20,981 nucleotides of DNA from a virus: positions 1 to 20,981 of the IMG/VR virus record IMGVR_UViG_3300006844_000052; one strand, written 5' to 3'. The position numbers and the translations under genes are program-made. Shown piece by piece: positions 14,686-19,046 of the stretch. The notes beneath the pieces were generated by a model. That model made no database searches, was not told the origin of the DNA, and was given only the letters and a program-made list of their open reading frames with translations. How positions within the stretch are numbered: the first letter of the stretch is position 1; every line of letters begins with the position of its first letter.

Positions 14686-14781
14686 TGGTAGAAGGTCCGG
14701 ACAGCAAGGATCAAGAACTGAAGCTAGCAGGCTGGCTGGTTGGGCCTGGCGGTGATGAGTGGCTTCAGTCGCCTTCTACCA
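14686..14781 (+). ncRNA. Candidate Y-RNA-like structured RNA B (inside the tRNA array)
   Basis: TGGTAGAAGG (14686-14695) pairs perfectly with CCTTCTACCA (14772-14781). The 5' stem strand is followed by TCCGGACAGC and the 3' strand is preceded by CAGTCG, the same positions as TCCG...AGG and GTYGYC in the four elements beside Ro60. CTGAAGC/GCTTCAG (14718-14724 with 14762-14768) and CAGGC/GCCTG form inner stems. No tRNA-like module is evident. Confidence 0.5.
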
Positions 14782-14784
14782 CAT

Positions 14785-14861
14785 GCCGATGCACGCTGAC
14801 GGCTCAAGCGGCCTGACTTAGGATCAGGTGTTTTAGGGTTCGAATCCCTACATCGGCACCA
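14785..14861 (+). tRNA. tRNA-Leu (TAG) with short variable loop
   Basis: Acceptor GCCGATG/CATCGGC, anticodon TAG at 14819-14821 in stem CCTGA/TCAGG, T loop TTCGAAT, A73, and an encoded CCA at 14859-14861. Variable loop about 5 nt. Confidence 0.87.
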
Positions 14862-14872
14862 AGTAATCAGAT

Positions 14873-14945
14873 GCTTGGGTACTCCAACGGTAGAGAGGCC
14901 CGACTTAAAATCGGGAAAGTATGGGTTCGAATCCCATCCCGAGCA
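14873..14945 (+). tRNA. tRNA-Leu (TAA), bldA-type anticodon, short variable loop
   Basis: Acceptor GCTTGGG/CCCGAGC, anticodon TAA at 14906-14908 in stem CCCGA/TCGGG, T arm ATGGG/CCCAT, A73. It would read UUA, the codon served in Streptomyces only by the developmentally controlled bldA tRNA. Variable loop is about 5 nt and the D stem is short (CTC/GAG). Confidence 0.87.
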
Positions 14946-14971
14946 CCTGAATACTCCTGGAGAAAGTCAAT

Positions 14972-15047
14972 GCTTCGTTAGCGTAGTCTGGTCAAACGCA
15001 CCTCCCTGTCAAGGAGGAGACCACGGGTTCGAATCCCGTACGAGGCG
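14972..15047 (+). tRNA. tRNA-Asp (GTC)
   Basis: Acceptor GCTTCGT/ACGAGGC, anticodon GTC at 15008-15010 in stem CCTCC/GGAGG, T loop TTCGAAT, G73. Confidence 0.93.
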
Positions 15048-15056
15048 CAGTACATT

Positions 15057-15145
15057 GGTGGGATGGCCGAGTGGTCAAAGGCGCGGCACTGCTAATGCCG
15101 AGGTCGTCGTAAGGCGGCCCCCGAGTTCGAATCTCGGTCCCACCG
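15057..15145 (+). tRNA. tRNA-Ser (GCT)
   Basis: Acceptor GGTGGGA/TCCCACC, anticodon GCT at 15091-15093 in stem CGGCA/TGCCG, long variable arm, T arm CCGAG/CTCGG, G73. Confidence 0.93.
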
Positions 15146-15150
15146 CACAA

Positions 15151-15225
15151 GGGGATATAACTCAGTCTGGTCAGAGTTCCGATCTGATACATCGGCGGTC
15201 GGAGGTTCAAATCCTCTTATCCCCA
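15151..15225 (+). tRNA. tRNA-Ile (GAT)
   Basis: Acceptor GGGGATA/TATCCCC, anticodon GAT at 15186-15188 in stem CCGAT/ATCGG, T loop TTCAAAT, A73. Confidence 0.92.
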
Positions 15226-15521
15226 CGAGCAAACTCAGCCATTTCCTGTGGCCAACTGAAAGTTTGCCAATTGCTTGGATCATCAAGCAATGCTCGTAGC
15301 TCAATTAAGAGGGCCTCAATAAGGTCTTCAAACCCAGGGTCTCTTGCCTGACGCAACGCATGACACCTGGTGATTAACGCACACACTTCTTCCTGCTTGC
15401 TCGGCCACAGGACCTGCTCCGAAAATGGTTGATGGTATTTCTTAACATCGAAGTCGACATGGCCCCAGCCACCAGTTTCATCGTCAACCATCCTGTCGTG
15501 ACTTATGAAACGCCATGTCAT
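15207..15521 (-). CDS. Hypothetical protein on the opposite strand within the tRNA array
   Basis: 104 residues; a start at an internal ATG (VDDETGG) is also possible. Composition is protein-like: a Trp/Gly N terminus (GGWGHVDFDVKKYH) and an amphipathic helical C-terminal half (FEDLIEALLIELRALLDD). Its 3' end overlaps the tRNA-Ile gene by 19 bp in the opposite direction. No good plus-strand alternative exists in the 300-bp gap between tRNA-Ile and tRNA-Arg. No known domain. Confidence 0.6.
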   Translation of the reverse strand: MTWRFISHDRMVDDETGGWGHVDFDVKKYHQPFSEQVLWPSKQEEVCALITRCHALRQARDPGFEDLIEALLIELRALLDDPSNWQTFSWPQEMAEFARGDKRI

Positions 15522-15536
15522 AGGACAACGTTACAT

Positions 15537-15609
15537 GCCCCAGTAGCTCAACGGATAGAGCACCTGACTACGGATCAGGAGGTTGCGCGTTCAAATCGTG
15601 CTTGGGGTA
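15537..15609 (+). tRNA. tRNA-Arg (ACG)
   Basis: Acceptor GCCCCAG/TTGGGGT, D arm GCTC/GAGC, anticodon ACG at 15570-15572 in stem CCTGA/TCAGG, T loop TTCAAAT. Confidence 0.92.
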
Positions 15610-15623
15610 CCGAGGTGCTGGGT

Positions 15624-15701
15624 ATGGCGCCTGAGCGTGAGCTATCTAATGGCCGCAAGTCTCGGCTTCTAGTCGACGGAAGCCAGGCACATATCCACTA
15701 A
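15624..15701 (+). CDS. Possible very small peptide abutting tRNA-Ser
   Basis: 25 residues from ATG 15624 (MAPERELSNGRKSRLLVDG), stop TAA flush with the next tRNA. GAGG lies 10 nt upstream. The same stretch can form RNA stems (GTGCTGG with CCA-GCAC; GGCTTC with GAAGCC), so it may be structural RNA instead. Confidence 0.25.
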   Translation: MAPERELSNGRKSRLLVDGSQAHIH

Positions 15702-15785
15702 GGTGGGGATCCGGCTGGATGAGGAGCCTGGTTCGAAGTCAGGTAACAGGTAACACTGTTCGGAGTTCGAGTCTCCGTCCCACCG
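15702..15785 (+). tRNA. tRNA-Ser (CGA)
   Basis: Acceptor GGTGGGG/TCCCACC, anticodon CGA at 15734-15736 in stem CCTGG/TCAGG, long variable arm AACAG/CTGTT, T arm CGGAG/CTCCG. D arm is irregular. Confidence 0.88.
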
Positions 15786-15789
15786 CAAT

Positions 15790-15873
15790 GGAAGATGACC
15801 GGCTGGTCGAGGGGCATCGTTGGAAGCGATGTACAGGGTCACACCTGCACGTGTTCGAATCACGTATCTTCCG
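15790..15873 (+). tRNA. tRNA-Ser (GGA)
   Basis: Acceptor GGAAGAT/ATCTTCC, anticodon GGA at 15822-15824 in stem CATCG/CGATG, long variable arm, T arm ACGTG/CACGT, G73. Confidence 0.92.
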
Positions 15874-15877
15874 CACT

Positions 15878-15962
15878 GGAGACGCCAGCCGATAGGTGCC
15901 GGCCGCGAGCTTGAACCTCGTTGGGGGTAACACCCGTGGGAGTTCGACTCTCTCCGTCTCCG
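15878..15962 (+). tRNA. tRNA-Ser (TGA)
   Basis: Acceptor GGAGACG/CGTCTCC, anticodon TGA at 15912-15914 in stem GCGAG/CTCGT, long variable arm, T loop TTCGACT, G73. Confidence 0.92.
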
Positions 15963-15967
15963 CACAT

Positions 15968-16040
15968 GCGCCGGTAGCTCAGTGGTCAGAGCTGGGTTCT
16001 CTTAAAGCTCAGGTCGTCGGTTCGAATCCGACTCGGCGTA
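15968..16040 (+). tRNA. tRNA-Lys (CTT)
   Basis: Acceptor GCGCCGG/TCGGCGT, D arm GCTC/GAGC, anticodon CTT at 16001-16003, T arm GTCGG/CCGAC, A73. Confidence 0.92.
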
Positions 16041-16050
16041 CGTTGGGGTT

Positions 16051-16533
16051 ATGCTAGGGTGCTTTTCCATGGTCCTTGGGAAGCACTGTAGTAAGTGTCA
16101 AGCAGCAGAGGCATTGCCATACACACACATGTGTCGACCTTGCTACAACGCTCGCATGAACAACTACATGACCGAACGGTACTATCGTCGTCGCGCAGCA
16201 GCCATCAAAGAGTTAGGTGGTCATTGCGCCAAATGCCGGTCACGTGCCGGATTAGAAATCGATCACATTGACCGCACCTTGAAACAGTATTCCATTAGCA
16301 AGATTCTTGCTTCTGCGCCAGAGGCAAGATATCAACAAGAGCTAAAGAAGTGTCAACTTCTTTGTAGGCGTCATCACAAAGCCAAGTCAAGCAAAGAGCA
16401 GTCCGTCTCTCATGGGACAGGACTTACGGGCAGGAAAAATTGTCGCTGTGAACTGTGCAGGCCACTGAAGAATGCATATATACGGGAATGGAAGAAGAAG
16501 AAAAGGCTCCAGCAACTTACCACCGGCGCCTGA
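16051..16533 (+). CDS. HNH endonuclease with C-terminal HG...CRCxxC motif
   Basis: 160 residues from ATG 16051 (ATG 16069 also possible). An N-terminal zinc knuckle (Cys13, Cys16, Cys28, Cys31) is followed by an HNH core: GGHCAKC (59, 62), LEIDHIDR with Asp71-His72, and CQLLCRRHHKAK (101-112). The C terminus carries HGTG...CRCELC, the motif duplicated in the 86-residue protein at 8241. Two TTA codons and one ATA codon occur. Its last 15 bases overlap tRNA-Lys (TTT). Confidence 0.9.
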   Translation: MLGCFSMVLGKHCSKCQAAEALPYTHMCRPCYNARMNNYMTERYYRRRAAAIKELGGHCAKCRSRAGLEIDHIDRTLKQYSISKILASAPEARYQQELKKCQLLCRRHHKAKSSKEQSVSHGTGLTGRKNCRCELCRPLKNAYIREWKKKKRLQQLTTGA

Positions 16534-16594
16534 GTGGACGGGCTCCGTACTTTTAATGCGGATTGTGGAGGTTCGAATCCTCTCGGTGGTACCA
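16519..16594 (+). tRNA. tRNA-Lys (TTT)
   Basis: Acceptor ACCACCG/CGGTGGT, anticodon TTT at 16552-16554 in stem CCGTA/TGCGG, T loop TTCGAAT, A73, encoded CCA at 16592-16594. Overlaps the end of the HNH gene. Confidence 0.9.
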
Positions 16595-16595
16595 C

Positions 16596-16666
16596 GCCCT
16601 TCGTGCCGGAAGCACAGCCGGGTCTTCTAAACCCAGCATCGCTGAGTTCAACTCTCAGGAGGGGCA
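16596..16666 (+). tRNA. tRNA-Arg (TCT)
   Basis: Acceptor GCCCTTC/GAGGGGC, anticodon TCT at 16626-16628, T arm CTGAG/CTCAG with loop TTCAACT, A73. Confidence 0.9.
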
Positions 16667-16686
16667 CTGGTACGATGTAACCACGA

Positions 16687-16757
16687 CGCGGATGTGGTGG
16701 AGAGGTACCATACCGGGCTCATAACCCGGAGACGCCGTTCGAATCGGACATCCGCCA
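16687..16757 (+). tRNA. tRNA-Met (CAT), possibly initiator-like
   Basis: Anticodon CAT at 16720-16722 in stem CCGGG/CCCGG, which has the three consecutive G-C pairs typical of initiators. If the tRNA starts at C16687 the first acceptor pair is a C-C mismatch, another initiator-like trait; an alternative start at 16688 gives GCGGATG/CATCCGC. The T stem is weak (about 3 bp). Confidence 0.75.
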
Positions 16758-16760
16758 CTA

Positions 16761-16817
16761 GGCCTTGGTCCTGGCACCGGGAGTGCCAGGCGCAAGCTCG
16801 GCATACACTCCGAGGCC
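16761..16817 (+). other. Closed helix in the Met-Val tRNA spacer
   Basis: GGCCTTGG (16761-16768) pairs with CCGAGGCC (16810-16817), and a perfect 8-bp hairpin CCTGGCAC/GTGCCAGG (16770-16777 with 16783-16790) lies inside. No reading frame. Confidence 0.6.
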
Positions 16818-16826
16818 AGGGTCCTT

Positions 16827-16898
16827 GCCCGTGTAGCTCAGCGGTAGAGCATCGTCTCGACATGGCGGTGGCCCCAGGTTCAAATCCTGGTACGGGTA
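16827..16898 (+). tRNA. tRNA-Val (GAC), C33
   Basis: Acceptor GCCCGTG/TACGGGT, D arm GCTC/GAGC, anticodon GAC at 16859-16861 in stem TCGTC/GGCGG. Position 33 is C, as in the tRNA-Thr (TGT) gene. T loop TTCAAAT. Confidence 0.85.
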
Positions 16899-16899
16899 C

Positions 16900-16937
16900 G
16901 AGGGACCAGTTGGCAGTCCCAGTTCAGCTGGTCCCTC
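16900..16937 (+). other. Perfect 10-bp hairpin filling the Val-Glu tRNA spacer
   Basis: GAGGGACCAG (16900-16909) pairs perfectly with CTGGTCCCTC (16928-16937), with TGG/CCA pairing inside. It takes up nearly the whole spacer. Confidence 0.65.
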
Positions 16938-16942
16938 ATCAT

Positions 16943-17015
16943 GGAGCCGTAGACTAATGGTCAGGTCCCCTGGCTTTCAATCAGGATGGTGCCGGTTCGA
17001 ATCCGGCCGGCTCTA
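16943..17015 (+). tRNA. tRNA-Glu (TTC)
   Basis: Acceptor GGAGCCG/CGGCTCT, anticodon TTC at 16976-16978 in stem CCTGG/TCAGG, T arm GCCGG/CCGGC. Confidence 0.92.
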
Positions 17016-17020
17016 CTCAT

Positions 17021-17102
17021 TCCCCTGTCGCCTAACTGGTATGGCACCGGATTGTTAATCCGACGCAGCAACGCATTGCTGGTTCGAATCCAGCCGGGGG
17101 AG
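17021..17102 (+). tRNA. tRNA-Asn (GTT) with long variable loop
   Basis: Acceptor TCCCCTG/CGGGGGA, D arm GCC/GGC, anticodon GTT at 17054-17056, T arm GCTGG/CCAGC. The variable region is about 14 nt, much longer than usual for Asn, and contains a CAGC copy that could compete with the T stem. Confidence 0.87.
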
Positions 17103-17123
17103 CATTACACGCAGGAGGTCGTC

Positions 17124-17483
17124 ATGCAGAAGGTCGAGGTCTGGTTTCATCAGGATGGTGACCACCTGGCAATTGTCGAGGTTCCTTGGTGGACTGACAT
17201 CTTCGAAAGGGTCATTGTCAATCGGCTCTGCCCCTGCTGCGGAGTCAGTGGTTGGATCTCGGGCAAATCTGAGAGGGTCGAAGTAGCTTTCTACCGGATC
17301 TGGAATAAGCTGCTAAACGTCTCGCACACCCGACGCAAGGAGCTGTTCAAGGTTCCGGTAGTAAACGGATGTGTTGCTAGCCATGCTCTTTGGCCAGAAC
17401 AGCGGAAAGACACCTGCTTCCGAGACGACTGTGAAAACTGCTGGCACCTGGGAGAGGATGCATTTCAGTACGAAGCGAAATAA
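17124..17483 (+). CDS. Hypothetical Cys-containing protein
   Basis: 119 residues from ATG 17124, chosen because AGGAGG lies 7 nt upstream; longer in-frame versions would run through two tRNAs. It has CPCCG (near 40) and CFRDDCENCW (near the C terminus), which may form a metal site, and a Trp/Val-rich N terminus. No known domain. The stop lies one base before tRNA-Ile. Confidence 0.75.
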   Translation: MQKVEVWFHQDGDHLAIVEVPWWTDIFERVIVNRLCPCCGVSGWISGKSERVEVAFYRIWNKLLNVSHTRRKELFKVPVVNGCVASHALWPEQRKDTCFRDDCENCWHLGEDAFQYEAK

Positions 17484-17484
17484 C

Positions 17485-17559
17485 GCACCAGAGCCCATCC
17501 GGTAGGTGGGGTCTGCCTTATAAGCAGAACGCGGTCGGGTTCAACTCCCACCTGGTGCA
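17485..17559 (+). tRNA. tRNA-Ile (TAT)
   Basis: Acceptor GCACCAG/CTGGTGC, D arm CCCA/TGGG, anticodon TAT at 17519-17521 in stem TCTGC/GCAGA, A73. The T stem is only partly paired. UAU would read AUA directly; most bacteria instead use a CAU tRNA modified with lysidine. Confidence 0.85.
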
Positions 17560-17561
17560 CT

Positions 17562-17635
17562 GTGCCTGTAGCTCAACGATAGAGCGCTGGGTTGTGGCCC
17601 CGGATATGCCGGTTTAACTCCGGTCAGGCACCCCA
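17562..17635 (+). tRNA. tRNA-His (GTG)
   Basis: Acceptor GTGCCTG/CAGGCAC, anticodon GTG at 17594-17596 in stem CTGGG/CCCGG, C73 and encoded CCA at 17633-17635. The T loop TTTAACT has U at position 56 instead of C. Confidence 0.88.
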
Positions 17636-17636
17636 A

Positions 17637-17721
17637 GCCAATGTTGGACAACGGTTGTCCCGCTGCCTGTAAAGCAGTCGCGCTGCGCGCATTGCAGGTT
17701 CGAATCCTGCCATTGGCACCA
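17637..17721 (+). tRNA. tRNA-Tyr (GTA)
   Basis: Acceptor GCCAATG/CATTGGC, anticodon GTA at 17669-17671 in stem GCTGC/GCAGT, long variable arm, T arm GCAGG/CCTGC, encoded CCA at 17719-17721. Confidence 0.92.
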
Positions 17722-17722
17722 G

Positions 17723-17795
17723 ATCCCTGTAGCTCAACGGATAGAGCACGGTCCTCCGGAGGCCGGTGTAGCTGGTTCGACTCCAGTCAGGGATA
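17723..17795 (+). tRNA. tRNA-Arg (CCG)
   Basis: Acceptor ATCCCTG/CAGGGAT, D arm GCTC/GAGC, anticodon CCG at 17756-17758 in stem CGGTC/GGCCG, A73. Confidence 0.92.
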
Positions 17796-17805
17796 CTCGA
17801 CCAAG

Positions 17806-17880
17806 GCCTGCGCCTGTAGCTGGTTGCTGCACTACGCCTGCAAAGCGTGGAATCAATGGAGTTCGATTCTCCCGTGGGTC
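17806..17880 (+). tRNA. tRNA-Cys (GCA), irregular
   Basis: Anticodon GCA at 17840-17842 in stem TACGC/GCGTG, D arm TGTA/TGCA. Acceptor GCCTGCG/CGTGGGT relies on several G-U pairs, the T stem is 4 bp (GGAG/CTCC) and positions 8-9 are CC. Confidence 0.75.
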
Positions 17881-17882
17881 TC

Positions 17883-18113
17883 GTGAGCGACAGAATCCTG
17901 CGTCGTACCACCTGCACTGTTCCCGGCCACGGCACCAGCTGTGAGCCATCACAGGAACGGGACAATAGGCACTCCCGCTGCACAGAGGAGCAGTACGCCT
18001 TATCTCTGGAGCTAGCCGCCAACGCCTGCCAATACTGCGAGACGCCGTTTGATCCAGTGCGGTACCGCTGGTTATGTCCGTACTGCCACGGGAAGAACAC
18101 CTGTTGCGAATAG
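17883..18113 (+). CDS. Small zinc-ribbon-like protein
   Basis: 76 residues from GTG 17883, the first in-frame start after tRNA-Cys. It has TCTVPGHGTSC near the N terminus and CQYC...CPYCHG near the C terminus, the pattern of a zinc ribbon. Similar in style to the gene at 12119. No visible ribosome site. Function unknown. Confidence 0.65.
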   Translation: MSDRILRRTTCTVPGHGTSCEPSQERDNRHSRCTEEQYALSLELAANACQYCETPFDPVRYRWLCPYCHGKNTCCE

Positions 18114-18130
18114 CTGTCCACTGTGGTCTT

Positions 18131-18200
18131 GCCGAGCGGCCTTGGGTGCCATCTGCCTTTCATACGGGCGGCTTGCCCAGTTCAAATCTGGGGCTCGGTA
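18131..18200 (+). tRNA. tRNA-Met or tRNA-Ile2 (CAT), shortened D region
   Basis: Acceptor GCCGAGC/GCTCGGT, anticodon CAT at 18161-18163 in stem TGCCT/GGGCG, T arm CCCAG/CTGGG with loop TTCAAAT, A73. A GGC/GCC hairpin follows the acceptor without the usual two-nucleotide spacer. The sequence alone cannot separate elongator Met from a lysidine-modified Ile tRNA. Confidence 0.78.
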
Positions 18201-18201
18201 C

Positions 18202-18642
18202 GTGGAGAATTTCCCCAAGTCCATGGCTGATGTCTACAGGGCGTCGGGCACAGAGCAGACGATCACAGATCACCGGGTTGAGGCGAGTTATGGTGGTGGC
18301 ATCTGTCCCGAGCAACACTGGGGCATCCTTACGGACGGCCGTAGTTTCTACTACCGCATGCGACATGGGTCTGCATCCCTGTGTCTAGGGCCAGTGGGCT
18401 CAGATCCTGGTAAAGACCTGCCAGCCGTGAATCCGGACTGGGTCAGGGCCGATTTTGACGCTGCATACGACGCCGGGAAAGAGTACCCACACTCATTTTT
18501 CCTGGGCCCACGCCCGTACCTTGAGGTTTACCCAGATGACCCCCTGGTCGGGTGGTTTGAGACTGACGAGGATCGACAGGATACGTTCACCAAGCTCCTG
18601 AACGAGATTGACGGTCCCGTCTCATATAGCACTGGTCCCTGA
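18202..18642 (+). CDS. Hypothetical protein before the Y RNA cluster
   Basis: 146 residues from GTG 18202 (139 from ATG 18223); earlier starts would run through the tRNA. Segments such as ICPEQHWGILTDG, FYYRMRHGSASL and VNPDWVRADFD give an alpha/beta composition that I recall from conserved phage proteins of unknown function. No membrane segment. It ends 8 bp before the Y RNA promoter. Confidence 0.75.
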   Translation: MENFPKSMADVYRASGTEQTITDHRVEASYGGGICPEQHWGILTDGRSFYYRMRHGSASLCLGPVGSDPGKDLPAVNPDWVRADFDAAYDAGKEYPHSFFLGPRPYLEVYPDDPLVGWFETDEDRQDTFTKLLNEIDGPVSYSTGP

Positions 18643-18649
18643 AAACCGC

Positions 18650-18678
18650 TTGCGCACCCGGACATCCTCCTGTAGGAT
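18650..18678 (+). promoter_or_regulatory. Promoter of the Y RNA cluster
   Basis: TTGCGC (18650-18655) and TAGGAT (18673-18678) are 17 bp apart, giving a start near 18685, about 28 nt before the first Y-like element. The spacer opens with ACCCGGAC, identical to the left half of the operator at 10673, suggesting shared control. Confidence 0.65.
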
Positions 18679-18712
18679 TGTCGTCGTACCTCGGTACCTT
18701 GACTTTTGAATA

Positions 18713-18858
18713 GATGTTGCCGGATCCGAAGATCAGGGTTACTTCGCCTGTTAAGCGGGAGATCGCAGAGTTCGAATCTCTGCCTGGGGCTTTGGTCCCA
18801 GTAGCTTAGTGGCAAAGCGCCTAACGTGTCCTTGGTCGCCATGTTGCCCGGCAACGTC
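18713..18858 (+). ncRNA. Y-RNA-like element 1 with permuted tRNA-Asn-like module
   Basis: An 11-bp closing stem (18713-18723 with 18848-18858) is followed inside by ATCCGAAG, close to the GGUCCGA strand that binds Ro60 in known Y RNAs. Then in order: an anticodon-like hairpin (stem TTCGC/GCGGG, loop CTGTTAA, 18743-18759), T arm with loop TTCGAAT (18765-18783), acceptor 3' strand CTGGGGC (18784-18790), loop TTTG, acceptor 5' strand GTCCCAG (18795-18801), TA, and D arm GCTT/AAGC with a GG loop (18804-18818). This is a tRNA rearranged end to end, the layout described for YrlA-type bacterial Y RNAs. The 3' box is TTGGTCGCC, with about 7 extra nt before the closing stem. Confidence 0.82.
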
Positions 18859-18868
18859 ACACAAGCTT

Positions 18869-18953
18869 TGCTGCCAGATCCGCAGGTTCGGGTTACTTCA
18901 TCGAAAATTGGTTTCGAACCCAAGGTCCTGAGCCGATTAGTCGTCTGGCAGCA
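18869..18953 (+). ncRNA. Y-RNA-like element 2
   Basis: A perfect 10-bp closing stem, TGCTGCCAGA (18869-18878) with TCTGGCAGCA (18944-18953). The 5' box is TCCGCAGG, followed by GGGTTACTTC; the 3' box is TTAGTCG directly before the stem. CAGG/CCTG, GGGTT/AACCC and CGAAA/TTTCG build one long interrupted hairpin. There is no tRNA-like module. Confidence 0.8.
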
Positions 18954-18962
18954 TAAAGACTT

Positions 18963-19035
18963 TGGCGCAGGTCCGAAGGACGGGGCTACTTCATCCAATC
19001 AGAAAATGCCTCGCCCGCCTCTGTTGTCTGTGTCA
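18963..19035 (+). ncRNA. Y-RNA-like element 3 (short)
   Basis: Closing stem TGGCGCAG (18963-18970) with CTGTGTCA (19028-19035), eight pairs including two G-U. The 5' box is GTCCGAAGG, the closest match here to metazoan Y RNAs; GGCTACTTC follows and CTGTTGT precedes the 3' stem. Inner stems AGG/CCT and CGGGGC/GCCTCG leave a 21-nt loop. Confidence 0.75.
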
Positions 19036-19046
19036 CCATGTACCAC

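Noticed and set aside
14634-14816. 60-codon plus-strand reading frame
   Set aside because: It crosses the structured elements at 14561-14781 and runs into tRNA-Leu (TAG); no ribosome site and an odd composition.
17624-18163. 179-codon minus-strand reading frame
   Set aside because: It lies antisense to three tRNAs and a zinc-ribbon gene, is rich in Arg/Ser as expected of a shadow frame, and has no ribosome site.
18743-18818. An ordinary or split tRNA-Asn gene
   Set aside because: Acceptor strands are in the wrong order for a normal tRNA and are joined by a 4-nt loop; the permuted Y-RNA reading explains all arms and matches the neighbouring elements.
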